A stretch of 64,000 nucleotides of DNA, taken from positions 62,001 through 126,000 of the forward strand of contig NZ_MLFK01000001.1 in the NCBI RefSeq assembly GCF_001879205.1, written 5' to 3'. Of this stretch, positions 51,897 through 60,003 are shown in pieces. The notes beneath the pieces are model-generated. The model saw only the letters and a program-made list of their open reading frames with translations, had not been told where the DNA came from and did no database searches. Position 1 is the stretch's first letter, and each line of letters starts with the position of its first letter. Made by a program: the position numbers and the translations under genes. This DNA comes from Flavobacterium johnsoniae (lineage in GTDB: Bacteria; Bacteroidota; Bacteroidia; Flavobacteriales; Flavobacteriaceae).

Positions 51897-52889
51897 ATGA
51901 AAAATATATTAAACAAATTAATCAATCACGAAGTGCTTTCTAAAGAAGAAGCTAAAAACGTGTTGATTAATATCTCAAGCGGTCAGTACAATCCGAGTCA
52001 GATTTCGGCATTTTTGACCGTATTTATGATGCGAAGCATTACAATTGATGAACTTTCGGGCTTTCGCGAAGCTTTGTTAGAATTGTGTGTTCGTATTGAT
52101 TTATCAGCTTACAATACAATCGATTTGTGCGGAACCGGCGGCGACGGAAAAGATACTTTCAACATTTCTACTTTGGCCTCATTTATTTCTGCCGGAGCGG
52201 GAATAAAAGTTGCAAAACACGGAAATTACGGCGTTTCTTCTATTTCAGGATCGAGCAACGTAATGGAAAAAATGGGAATCAAATTCAGTAACGATCCTTC
52301 GTTTTTAGAAAAATGTATCGACAAAGCCGGAATTTGCGTTTTACACGCTCCCCTATTTCACCCGGCCATGAAAAACGTTGGGCCAATTCGTAAAGAATTA
52401 GCCGTAAAAACGTTCTTTAATATGCTGGGACCAATGGTAAACCCATCATTTCCACAAAATCAATTAGTTGGTGTTTTTAATCTTGAATTAGCGAGAATGT
52501 ATGCTTATTTATATCAAAATACCGATATCAATTTCACGATTTTACATTCGCTTGACGGCTATGATGAAATCTCATTAACAGGTCCGACTAAAACGATCAC
52601 ATCTCGCATGGAAGGAATGCTGAAACCAGAAGATTTTGGCGTTCGTTTATTATCACAAAGCGAAATCGAAGGCGGAAAAACCATCGAAGAATCAGCTGAA
52701 ATGTTTATCAATATCATTTCCGGAAAAGGAACAGAAGCGCAGAACAATGTCGTTTTAGCCAATGCTGCCATGGCAATTGCAACGGTTAATAAATGTTCAC
52801 CGCTTGAAGGATTTGAACTGGCAAAAGAAAGTCTGTTCTCTGGAAAAGGTTTGAACGCATTGAAAACATTACAGGAATTAAGTAAATAA
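51897..52889 (+). CDS. trpD: Anthranilate phosphoribosyltransferase
   Basis: The 330-residue protein has the nucleoside-phosphorylase-type fold with the PRPP loop DLCGTGGDGKDTFNIST, VAKHGNYGVSSISGSSNVMEKMG, HPAMKNVGPIRKELAVKTFFNMLGPM (anthranilate channel) and LANAAMAI. It joins anthranilate to PRPP. Length is normal. Confidence 0.95.
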   Translation: MKNILNKLINHEVLSKEEAKNVLINISSGQYNPSQISAFLTVFMMRSITIDELSGFREALLELCVRIDLSAYNTIDLCGTGGDGKDTFNISTLASFISAGAGIKVAKHGNYGVSSISGSSNVMEKMGIKFSNDPSFLEKCIDKAGICVLHAPLFHPAMKNVGPIRKELAVKTFFNMLGPMVNPSFPQNQLVGVFNLELARMYAYLYQNTDINFTILHSLDGYDEISLTGPTKTITSRMEGMLKPEDFGVRLLSQSEIEGGKTIEESAEMFINIISGKGTEAQNNVVLANAAMAIATVNKCSPLEGFELAKESLFSGKGLNALKTLQELSK

Positions 52890-52904
52890 AAAATAGTTTC
52901 TTTT

Positions 52905-52965
52905 GTTTCAGGTTTCAAGTTTCAAGTTAGTTGGAACCTGAAACCTGAAACTTGAAACCTGAAAC
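52905..52965. repeat. GTTTCAGGTTTCAAG hairpin between trpD and trpC
   Basis: GTTTCAGGTTTCAAGTTTC (52905-52923) and its exact reverse complement GAAACTTGAAACCTGAAAC (52947-52965) make a perfect 19-bp stem. It is the cleanest member of this word-repeat family in the window. Confidence 0.85.
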
Positions 52966-52976
52966 AAACAAAACTC

Positions 52977-53756
52977 ATGAATATTTTAGATAAAATAATA
53001 GTTGATAAACAACGAGAAGTCGTTCTTAAAAAATCGATTATTCCGGTTTCGCAATTGGAAAGCTCTGTGTTTTTCGGAAGAGAAACGATTTCTTTGAGCC
53101 AAAAACTAAAAACAAGTTCTACCGGAATTATTGCAGAACACAAACGTCGTTCTCCATCAAAATCAGTTATAAATCATAGTTTTACGGTTGAAGAAGTCGT
53201 AAAAGGTTATGAGAATGCAGGCGCTTGCGGAATTTCTGTTTTAACAGACGGAAAATATTTTGGAGGATCTTTAGACGATTTACTTCTGGCAAGAGCGAGC
53301 GTAAATATTCCGCTTTTGCGAAAAGAATTTATTGTCGATGAATACCAAATTCTGGAAGCCAAAGCCTTTGGAGCCGATTTGATTCTTTTAATCGCAGCGG
53401 TTTTAACTCGTGAAGAAATTAAATCGTTATCAGAATTTGCAAAGAAATTAGGCTTAGAAGTTCTGTTAGAAGTTCACAATCAGGAAGAACTGGAAAAATC
53501 GATTATGCCAAGTTTAGACATGATTGGAGTAAACAACCGAAACCTAAAAACTTTTGAAGTAAGTCTTGATTTCAGCAAACAATTAGCATCACTAATTCCG
53601 GATGATTTTGTAAAAGTTTCCGAAAGCGGCATTTCATCGATCGAAGCCATTTCAGAACTTAGACCCTATGGTTACAGTGGTTTTTTAATTGGAGAAAACT
53701 TCATGAAAACCGACAACGCAGGAAAAGCAGCTGTTGACTTTATTAGTCAGCTGTAA
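52977..53756 (+). CDS. trpC: Indole-3-glycerol-phosphate synthase
   Basis: The 259-residue TIM barrel has IIAEHKRRSPSKSVI, the strand LLRKEFIVDEYQILEAKAFGADLILLIA, GVNNRNLKTFEVS and VSESGISSIEAI. It closes the indole ring from carboxyphenylaminodeoxyribulose phosphate. TrpC and TrpF are separate proteins here. Confidence 0.95.
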   Translation: MNILDKIIVDKQREVVLKKSIIPVSQLESSVFFGRETISLSQKLKTSSTGIIAEHKRRSPSKSVINHSFTVEEVVKGYENAGACGISVLTDGKYFGGSLDDLLLARASVNIPLLRKEFIVDEYQILEAKAFGADLILLIAAVLTREEIKSLSEFAKKLGLEVLLEVHNQEELEKSIMPSLDMIGVNNRNLKTFEVSLDFSKQLASLIPDDFVKVSESGISSIEAISELRPYGYSGFLIGENFMKTDNAGKAAVDFISQL

Positions 53757-53848
53757 GCTTTAGGTTATAAGCTTGAGCAACTATCACATAAACTAATTCA
53801 GCATAAAGCATAAAGCCAAAAGCTTATTGCCTAATGCTTAAAGCATCA
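53757..53848. repeat. AAGCTT/GCATAAAGC word repeat
   Basis: TAAGCTTTAGGTTATAAGCTT on the left and GCATAAAGCATAAAGCC, AAAGCTTATTGCC and TGCTTAAAGCAT on the right fill the gap before trpF and pair imperfectly. Confidence 0.6.
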
Positions 53849-53857
53849 AAAAAAAAA

Positions 53858-54490
53858 ATGAAACTCAAAATATGCGGCATGAAATATCCCGAAAACATTC
53901 TCGAAGTAGGAGCGCTCCTACCCGATTATATGGGATTTATTTTCTGGGAAAAATCCGCACGATATTTTAACGGAACTATTCCGGAGCTGATCAAAACCAT
54001 CAAAAAAGTGGGTGTTTTTGTCAATCAAAGTCAGGAAGAAATTTTAGAAAAAGTCGCACAATACAATTTACAAGCTGTTCAGTTACACGGAAATGAATCT
54101 GTTGAATTTTTATCAGAACTAAAAAAACAACTGCCTCAAAAAATCGAAATTATTAAAGTTTTTTCGGCTGATGAAAATTTTGATTTTGAAGTCATAAAAC
54201 CTTTCGAACCGGTTTGTGATTATTTCTTATTTGATACCAAAGGAAAATTACCGGGTGGCAACGGAACAACTTTTGACTGGACAATATTGAAAAAATACAA
54301 TTCTGCTAAACCATTCTTTTTGAGTGGCGGCATCGGAATAAATGAATTAAAAGCCATAGAAGAAATTTCAAAAAGCAGTTTACCTATTTATGCTGTGGAT
54401 GTAAATAGTAAATTTGAAATTGAACCAGGGCTTAAAAACAAAAATCTATTTAGCAATTTCAAACGAAAATTTGATGTTGCCAACTTTTAA
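53858..54490 (+). CDS. trpF: Phosphoribosylanthranilate isomerase
   Basis: The ATG at 53858 gives the expected start MKLKICGMKYPENI; an in-frame ATG at 53834 would add eight residues from the repeat region. The 210-residue barrel has the catalytic Cys (KICGMK), VGVFVNQSQEEI, LQAVQLHGNES, LFDTKG-type strand with the catalytic Asp, and PFFLSGGIG. It converts phosphoribosylanthranilate for TrpC. Confidence 0.94.
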   Translation: MKLKICGMKYPENILEVGALLPDYMGFIFWEKSARYFNGTIPELIKTIKKVGVFVNQSQEEILEKVAQYNLQAVQLHGNESVEFLSELKKQLPQKIEIIKVFSADENFDFEVIKPFEPVCDYFLFDTKGKLPGGNGTTFDWTILKKYNSAKPFFLSGGIGINELKAIEEISKSSLPIYAVDVNSKFEIEPGLKNKNLFSNFKRKFDVANF

Positions 54491-54502
54491 AATTTAAACA
54501 AA

Positions 54503-55684
54503 ATGAGTTTTAACGTCAACGAAAAAGGATATTACGGAGAATTTGGAGGAGCTTACATTCCAGAAATGCTTTATCCAAATGTAGAAGAATTACGTCAAAA
54601 ATACCTTAGCATAATGGATGAACCAGATTTTAAGGCTGAGTTCAACCAATTGCTTAAAGATTATGTGGGACGCCCTAGTCCACTGTATTTTGCAAAACGT
54701 TTATCTGAAAAATACAATACAAAAGTCTACTTAAAAAGAGAAGATTTAAACCATACAGGAGCGCATAAAGTCAACAATACAATTGGGCAGATTTTATTAG
54801 CAAAACGTTTGGGTAAAAAAAGAATTATTGCCGAAACCGGAGCGGGTCAGCACGGCGTAGCAACAGCAACGGTCTGTGCTTTAATGGGAATTGAGTGTAT
54901 TGTATACATGGGTGAAATCGACATTGCACGTCAGGCACCAAACGTGGCTCGTATGAAAATGTTAGGTGCAGAAGTTCGTCCGGCACTTTCGGGTTCAAGA
55001 ACTTTAAAAGATGCAACTAACGAAGCAATTAGAGACTGGATCAACAATCCGGTTGACACACATTATATTATCGGATCGGCAATTGGACCTCATCCTTATC
55101 CGGATATGGTGACGCGTTTTCAAAGCATTATTTCAGAAGAAATAAAATGGCAGTTAAAAGAAAAAGAAGGTCGTCAAAACCCTGATTATGTTGTGGCCTG
55201 CATTGGGGGAGGAAGCAACGCAGCAGGAACATATTACCACTTTCTTCACGAACCTGAAGTGGGAATTATTGCTGTTGAAGCAGCCGGAAAAGGTGTAGAC
55301 AGCGGTCATAGCGCTGCAACCAGTAAATTAGGAAAAGTAGGCGTTATTCACGGTTGTAAAACGCTTTTGATGCAAACTCCAGACGGACAAATTACTGAAC
55401 CTTATTCTATTTCTGCCGGATTAGATTATCCGGGAGTCGGGCCTTTGCACGCACATTTGGCACAAACCGGCCGCGGCGAATTCTTCTCTGTTACCGATGA
55501 TGATGCTATGAATGCAGGTTTACAGCTTACTAAATTAGAAGGAATTATCCCGGCAATCGAGAGCGCACATGCATTTGCAGTTTTAGATCAAAAGAAATTT
55601 AAACCTACAGATATTGTAGTTATCAGCCTTTCTGGCCGGGGAGATAAAGATTTAGACAATTATATAGATTATTTTAAATTGTAA
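54503..55684 (+). CDS. trpB: Tryptophan synthase beta chain
   Basis: The 393-residue PLP enzyme has the cofactor Lys89 in NHTGAHKVNNTIGQ, AETGAGQHGVATATVCAL, CIGGGSNAAG (phosphate loop) and SGRGDKDLDNY. It makes tryptophan from indole and serine in complex with TrpA. It follows trpF by 12 bases. Two unrelated genes separate it from trpA, whereas trpB and trpA are usually adjacent. Confidence 0.97.
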   Translation: MSFNVNEKGYYGEFGGAYIPEMLYPNVEELRQKYLSIMDEPDFKAEFNQLLKDYVGRPSPLYFAKRLSEKYNTKVYLKREDLNHTGAHKVNNTIGQILLAKRLGKKRIIAETGAGQHGVATATVCALMGIECIVYMGEIDIARQAPNVARMKMLGAEVRPALSGSRTLKDATNEAIRDWINNPVDTHYIIGSAIGPHPYPDMVTRFQSIISEEIKWQLKEKEGRQNPDYVVACIGGGSNAAGTYYHFLHEPEVGIIAVEAAGKGVDSGHSAATSKLGKVGVIHGCKTLLMQTPDGQITEPYSISAGLDYPGVGPLHAHLAQTGRGEFFSVTDDDAMNAGLQLTKLEGIIPAIESAHAFAVLDQKKFKPTDIVVISLSGRGDKDLDNYIDYFKL

Positions 55685-55699
55685 TAAAAATCGTAATTT

Positions 55700-55779
55700 G
55701 GGCGTTCGCAAGGAAGACTCACTCCTAAATCTTTTCCTTTAAAAAAAAGAAAAAGGATGCAGTTTACCAGCACTAACGC
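55700..55779 (+). repeat. Structured repeat element, GGGCGTT...AACGC type, copy B
   Basis: GGGCGTT (55700-55706) and AACGC (55775-55779) bound a segment with CTTTTCCTTT/AAGAAAAAG arms and GGATGCAGTTTACCAGCACT. It shares ends and layout with 36333-36439 and occupies the gap after trpB. Confidence 0.5.
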
Positions 55780-55807
55780 AGCAAACAATGAGAAAAAAAC
55801 AATAATT

Positions 55808-56125
55808 ATGGAACAGTTATTTTCATACGGAACATTACGATCAAAAGAAATTCAAATGCGTCTTTTCAATAAACTATTGACAGGAACCCCGGATCAGCTT
55901 CTTGGCCATAAACTAAAAAGCCTGCAGATTGAGGAAGAATTTGGGATGGCAGATTACGTTGTAGTTGTCCCAAGCGATGACCTTTCAGACACTATTTATG
56001 GTGTTGTTTTTACCATTTCAAATACAGATTTGGCAAAAGTAGATGTATTCGAATCAAATTCATATAAAAGAGTACGCGTTACATTAAAATCCGGAATTGA
56101 AGCCTGGATTTATATGGAAAATTAA
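55808..56125 (+). CDS. Gamma-glutamylcyclotransferase-family protein (AIG2-like)
   Basis: The ATG at 55808 is chosen because it places the family's YGTLR motif near the N terminus (MEQLFSYGTLRSKEIQ); the longer frame starts inside the upstream structured repeat. The 105-residue protein has IYGVVFTISNTDLAKVDVFE, with the catalytic-type Glu in the DVFE strand region, and YKRVRVTL. Such proteins cyclise gamma-glutamyl groups; substrate unknown. Non-trp gene between trpB and trpA. Confidence 0.87.
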   Translation: MEQLFSYGTLRSKEIQMRLFNKLLTGTPDQLLGHKLKSLQIEEEFGMADYVVVVPSDDLSDTIYGVVFTISNTDLAKVDVFESNSYKRVRVTLKSGIEAWIYMEN

Positions 56126-56143
56126 TTGTAAACAATAACCAAA

Positions 56144-56881
56144 ATGATTTTAGCCGCGGCACAAACAAAACCAGCAAGGGGAAATATTGAGGCTAATTTA
56201 GCAGACCATTATAGTCTTATCCATTTGGCAGTGCAAAATGAAGCGCAATTAATTGCATTTCCCGAAATGTCCATCACAGGTTATGAAAGAGAAAATGCAA
56301 AGCAGTTTGCTTTCAAGAAAGACGATTCGAGACTGGATCATTTAAAAAAACTGGCTGTCGAAAATAACATTATAATTATTGCAGGCGCTCCTATTCAGAT
56401 AGAATCGGAATTGTTTATTGGTGAATTTGTGATTTCTCCGGATAATTCGGTTTCAATTTATACAAAGCAGTTTTTGCATGAAGGAGAAGACAAATATTTT
56501 CAATCTTCATTCAATTATAACCCAGTGCTTACAATTGAAGATCAAAAGATTTCATTTGCAATTTGTGCCGATATAGATCATCCGCAGCATGCTGAAAATG
56601 CCGAAAAAAAAGCAACTGATATTTACATTGCCAGTATTTTCTTTTCACCAAATGGGATTCCGAATGCGTATCGCGATTTACAAAGTTACGCTCAAAAACA
56701 CAAAATGAATGTTTTGATGGCTAATTTCGGCGGCGAATCATGGGGTTATCCTTCCGGCGGAAAAAGCGCTTTTTGGAATAATAAAGGACAACTCGTCGGT
56801 CAGATGAATGATTCTGATTCCGGATTATTATTGGTCGAAAATCAAAATGATAATTGGACAAGTAGAGTTATCAAAATTTAA
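56144..56881 (+). CDS. Carbon-nitrogen hydrolase (nitrilase superfamily)
   Basis: The 245-residue protein has the three catalytic parts of the nitrilase superfamily: Glu in LIAFPEMSITGYE, Lys in IYTKQFLHEGEDKYF, and Cys in ISFAICADIDHP. It would hydrolyse an amide or a related bond; the substrate is unknown. It lies 18 bases after the cyclotransferase gene and the two may work together on a gamma-glutamyl compound (inference). Confidence 0.9.
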   Translation: MILAAAQTKPARGNIEANLADHYSLIHLAVQNEAQLIAFPEMSITGYERENAKQFAFKKDDSRLDHLKKLAVENNIIIIAGAPIQIESELFIGEFVISPDNSVSIYTKQFLHEGEDKYFQSSFNYNPVLTIEDQKISFAICADIDHPQHAENAEKKATDIYIASIFFSPNGIPNAYRDLQSYAQKHKMNVLMANFGGESWGYPSGGKSAFWNNKGQLVGQMNDSDSGLLLVENQNDNWTSRVIKI

Positions 56882-56884
56882 AAA

Positions 56885-57060
56885 AAATGCCACAGATTGC
56901 ACAGATTAAAAAGATTTTTTTCACGCAGATTTGGCAGATTAAAGCGGATTTAAATAAAAGCAAATCTGCATAAATCAATTTAGATCTGCGGGAAAAATTT
57001 ACAAAGTTAATCCGTGAAAATCGTTTAATCGGTGGCAAAAAAAACAAACTAAATAATATA
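56885..57060. repeat. CACAGATT/GCAGATT word repeat before trpA
   Basis: ATGCCACAGATTGCACAGATT, CGCAGATTTGGCAGATT, ATCTGCGGGAAAAATTTAC and AATCGGTGGCA fill the gap and pair imperfectly end to end. A separate inverted repeat CTGCAAG/CTTGCAG lies at 57062-57097, just before trpA. Confidence 0.65.
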
Positions 57061-57118
57061 TCTGCAAGGTTTGATCCCGAAGCTTAGGGACTTGCAGGAG
57101 CAAATAAAAGATATTAAA

Positions 57119-57880
57119 ATGAACAGAATAACTCAAAAATTACAAGAAGATAAAAAGATTCTTTCTATCTATTTTTCTGCTGGCTTTCCTAATTTAAATG
57201 ATACCGTGCAGATTATTCAGGACTTAGAAAAAAACGGCGTCGATTTGATCGAAATTGGACTTCCGTTCAGCGATCCTTTGGCTGATGGACCAACGATTCA
57301 GGCAAGTTCTACACAGGCACTTCATAACGGAATGACGACTCAAATTCTTTTTAACCAGCTTCAAAACATCCGCGAAAGCGTAAAAATTCCGTTGATTATT
57401 ATGGGATATTTTAACCCAATGTTACAATATGGTGTTGAAGCTTTTTGTAAAAAATGTGCTGAAATTGGAATCGACGGATTAATTATTCCAGATCTTCCGG
57501 TTGATGTTTATGCAGATGAATACAAAGCTATTTTCGAAAAATACGGATTAATCAATGTATTCCTGATTACGCCTCAAACTTCAGACGAACGCATTCGTTT
57601 TATCGACAGCGTTTCAAACGGCTTTATTTATATGGTAAGTTCTGCAAGCGTTACAGGATCTCAGTCTGGTTTTGGAAACGTTCAGGAAGATTATTTTGAA
57701 AGAATTTCCGATATGAATTTGAAGAATCCGCAGATTGTAGGTTTTGGAATTTCAAATAAAGAAACTTTTAATCAGGCAACTAAATATGCTAAAGGCGCTA
57801 TTATTGGAAGTGCTTTTATCAAACATTTGAGCGAAAGTGGTTCTGGGAAAATTAAAGAGTTTGTTGGGGAGATTCGCTAA
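57119..57880 (+). CDS. trpA: Tryptophan synthase alpha chain
   Basis: The ATG at 57119 gives the usual start (MNRITQKLQEDKKILSIY); the longer in-frame extension runs through the inverted repeat at 57062-57097. The 253-residue barrel has catalytic Glu in IEIGLPFSDPLADGPTIQ, the Asp in GIDGLIIPDLPV, and VSSASVTGSQ. It cleaves indole-3-glycerol phosphate and passes indole to TrpB. Last gene of the operon, followed by a terminator. Confidence 0.96.
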   Translation: MNRITQKLQEDKKILSIYFSAGFPNLNDTVQIIQDLEKNGVDLIEIGLPFSDPLADGPTIQASSTQALHNGMTTQILFNQLQNIRESVKIPLIIMGYFNPMLQYGVEAFCKKCAEIGIDGLIIPDLPVDVYADEYKAIFEKYGLINVFLITPQTSDERIRFIDSVSNGFIYMVSSASVTGSQSGFGNVQEDYFERISDMNLKNPQIVGFGISNKETFNQATKYAKGAIIGSAFIKHLSESGSGKIKEFVGEIR

Positions 57881-57912
57881 TTATCGTTTTTAAATAAAAA
57901 ACAAACTAATAC

Positions 57913-57943
57913 AGCTGAAATACTAAGTGTTTCAGCTTTTTTT
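57913..57943 (+). terminator. Intrinsic terminator of the trp operon
   Basis: AGCTGAAA (57913-57920) and TTTCAGCT (57930-57937) pair and are followed by a T run. Confidence 0.88.
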
Positions 57944-57993
57944 ATGCCTAAAACAACTATTCCTACCTATGTTAATATTATGTTAAAATAAAA

Positions 57994-58031
57994 TTAAACA
58001 AGTGTTTAAATTAAACAAGTGTTTAATTTTG
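57994..58031 (+). promoter_or_regulatory. Tandem TetR-type operators overlapping the -7 box
   Basis: TTAAACA-AG-TGTTTAA occurs twice (57994-58009 and 58011-58026), 17 bases centre to centre. The -7 box TAATTTTG (58024-58031) overlaps the second site. A repressor bound here would block the promoter. Confidence 0.78.
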
Positions 58032-58052
58032 TACCCGATTAGAAAAAATACC

Positions 58053-58682
58053 ATGTCAAACATCGAATTAAACGATAAAAAAATTCAGATTCTCACCGTA
58101 GCTGAAAAGCTTTTTTCGGATAAAGGATTTGAGGGTACATCAATACGAGACATCTCAAAACATGCCAAAATTAACATTGCCATGGTTTCGTATTATTTTG
58201 GTTCTAAAGATAAATTACTGGAATCTTTAATTCTTTACAAAACAGCTGATTTAAAACTGCAAATCGAAAGTTTACAGCACGAAGATCTTCATCCTCTTGA
58301 TAAAGTAAATAAATTAGTTGAAATTTATATTAATCGAATTAATTGCAATAGAGGGATTTTCAGGGTTTTACATTTCGAACTAGCCTCAAAAAAAAGAGAA
58401 GAAAGTCTTACTGCTTTCACAGAATTGAAAAAGGGTAATCTTAAATCTCTTGAATCTATTATTAAAGAAGGCCAATCCAAAGGAATTTTCAGAAAAGATG
58501 TCATTATTCCTTTAATCACACCAACGATTATGGGTACTTTTTTTCATTTCCACATGAACAAATCCTTTTTTGAGGAACTCTTAAATCTAAATACAGAAAC
58601 GTTATACAACGATTACATTAAAAACAGTCTTACAAAGCACATTCAACAAACTATAAAAGCGCTACTTGTTTATGAAAATTAG
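58053..58682 (+). CDS. TetR-family transcriptional regulator
   Basis: The ATG at 58053 is chosen because the longer frame starts inside the operator, before the predicted transcript start. The 209-residue protein has the TetR HTH (KIQILTVAEKLFSDKGFEGTSIRDISKHAKINIAMVSYYFGSKDKLLESL, seen in order) and a helical ligand domain. It is the likely repressor of the TolC-EmrA-EmrB operon that it heads. Its end overlaps the next start by 11 bases. Confidence 0.93.
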   Translation: MSNIELNDKKIQILTVAEKLFSDKGFEGTSIRDISKHAKINIAMVSYYFGSKDKLLESLILYKTADLKLQIESLQHEDLHPLDKVNKLVEIYINRINCNRGIFRVLHFELASKKREESLTAFTELKKGNLKSLESIIKEGQSKGIFRKDVIIPLITPTIMGTFFHFHMNKSFFEELLNLNTETLYNDYIKNSLTKHIQQTIKALLVYEN

Positions 58683-59991
58683 TCAATTAATGCTCTTTGG
58701 AGTTTTCTTTATCGGAATATCTTCAATAGAAGCACAAGAAAAAACAAGTTTAACCTTAGATGAGGCCGTAAAAATGGCTTGGGAAAAGAGTAACGAAGTT
58801 ACGCTTGCCAATACTAAGGTAAACTCAAAAAAATACGAACTGCAAACGGTTAAAAATAACCAATATCCTGATTTAAAAATTTCTGGTCAGTACCAGCGTT
58901 TAACAAAAGCTTCAATCGACATGCCAAATCAAGGTGAAGGAGCATCTCTTGCCTCTCCTGATCGTGCCATGTTTGGAATGGCAAATTTAAGCCTGCCGCT
59001 TTTTGCAGGATTTAAAATCCAGAATAGTATTGATGCCTCTGAAAGCTTATATGAAGCTGAAAGCGTTAATGCTGTTAAAACAAAAGAGGATGTAGCTTTA
59101 AGAGTGGTTACTTACTACACTGCTTTGTACAAAGCACAAAAAACTCTGGATGTTTTAAATGAAAATCAAAAAAGTGCTAAACAGCGTGTTACTGATTTTA
59201 CTGAGTTAGAGAAAAACGGAATTATTCCGAGAAATGATTTATTGAAGGCACAATTATTAGTTTCAAAAACGCAATTGTCTATTGATGAAGCTAACAATAA
59301 TATCAATAACATTAATTTTTATTTAACGACATTACTTAAATTAGACCCATCTGTAAAAATTCAGGTTAATGAAGAAGATTTCTTTAACTTAAAAACAACC
59401 AATGCACCAACATCTGATGCTTTGGCTCTTGAAAGCAGAAAAGATTTAGAGGCTATTCGTTTACAGCAAAAAGCTTCTGAAGCTAATGTAAAAATAGCAA
59501 AAGCAGGATATTATCCAACCATTTCATTGCTTGGAGGTTATACTGCATTAGATCTTAAAGATATTATTACAGTAAAATATGCTATGAATTTTGGCCTAGG
59601 TTTATCTTATGATTTATCAGGCATTCTTAAAAACAGTGCACACGTTAAAGAAGCAGAAAGTAAAGCTCTTGAAGTAAAAAATACTGAAGCTATTATGACT
59701 GACCGCATTAAAGTTGAAGTTCAAAAATCTATAGAAGATTACGACCTGGCGATCAATCAGAGTGTAGTGTACAATGAAGCATTACAGCAGGCTGCAGAAA
59801 ATTACAGACTTGTAAAAGACAAATTCGACAACGGTCTTGCTGATACCAATGATTTGGTTGAAGCTGATGTTGAACACTTAAGCGCCAAAATTAATACTGC
59901 TGTATCAAAGGCAACTATTATTCAAAAATATTACGAATTACTTTCAGTATCAGGACAATTATCACAATCATTCAATCTTTCTAAAATATAA
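58672..59991 (+). CDS. TolC-family outer-membrane efflux protein
   Basis: The ATG at 58672 gives a signal peptide (MKISQLMLFGVFFIGISS, cut near EAQ); a TTG two codons upstream is less likely. The 439-residue product has the two-fold TolC repeat (LDEAVKMAWEKSNEVTLANTKV, DLKISGQYQRLTKAS, RKDLEAIRLQQKASEANVKIAK, YYPTISLLGGYTAL). It is the outer channel for the EmrAB-like pump. Confidence 0.93.
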   Translation: MKISQLMLFGVFFIGISSIEAQEKTSLTLDEAVKMAWEKSNEVTLANTKVNSKKYELQTVKNNQYPDLKISGQYQRLTKASIDMPNQGEGASLASPDRAMFGMANLSLPLFAGFKIQNSIDASESLYEAESVNAVKTKEDVALRVVTYYTALYKAQKTLDVLNENQKSAKQRVTDFTELEKNGIIPRNDLLKAQLLVSKTQLSIDEANNNINNINFYLTTLLKLDPSVKIQVNEEDFFNLKTTNAPTSDALALESRKDLEAIRLQQKASEANVKIAKAGYYPTISLLGGYTALDLKDIITVKYAMNFGLGLSYDLSGILKNSAHVKEAESKALEVKNTEAIMTDRIKVEVQKSIEDYDLAINQSVVYNEALQQAAENYRLVKDKFDNGLADTNDLVEADVEHLSAKINTAVSKATIIQKYYELLSVSGQLSQSFNLSKI

Positions 59992-60003
59992 TCGATAGCT
60001 CTC

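Noticed and set aside
50675..52965. CRISPR-like array
   Set aside because: The repeated words are palindromic, vary in length and order, and have no uniform spacers or cas genes.
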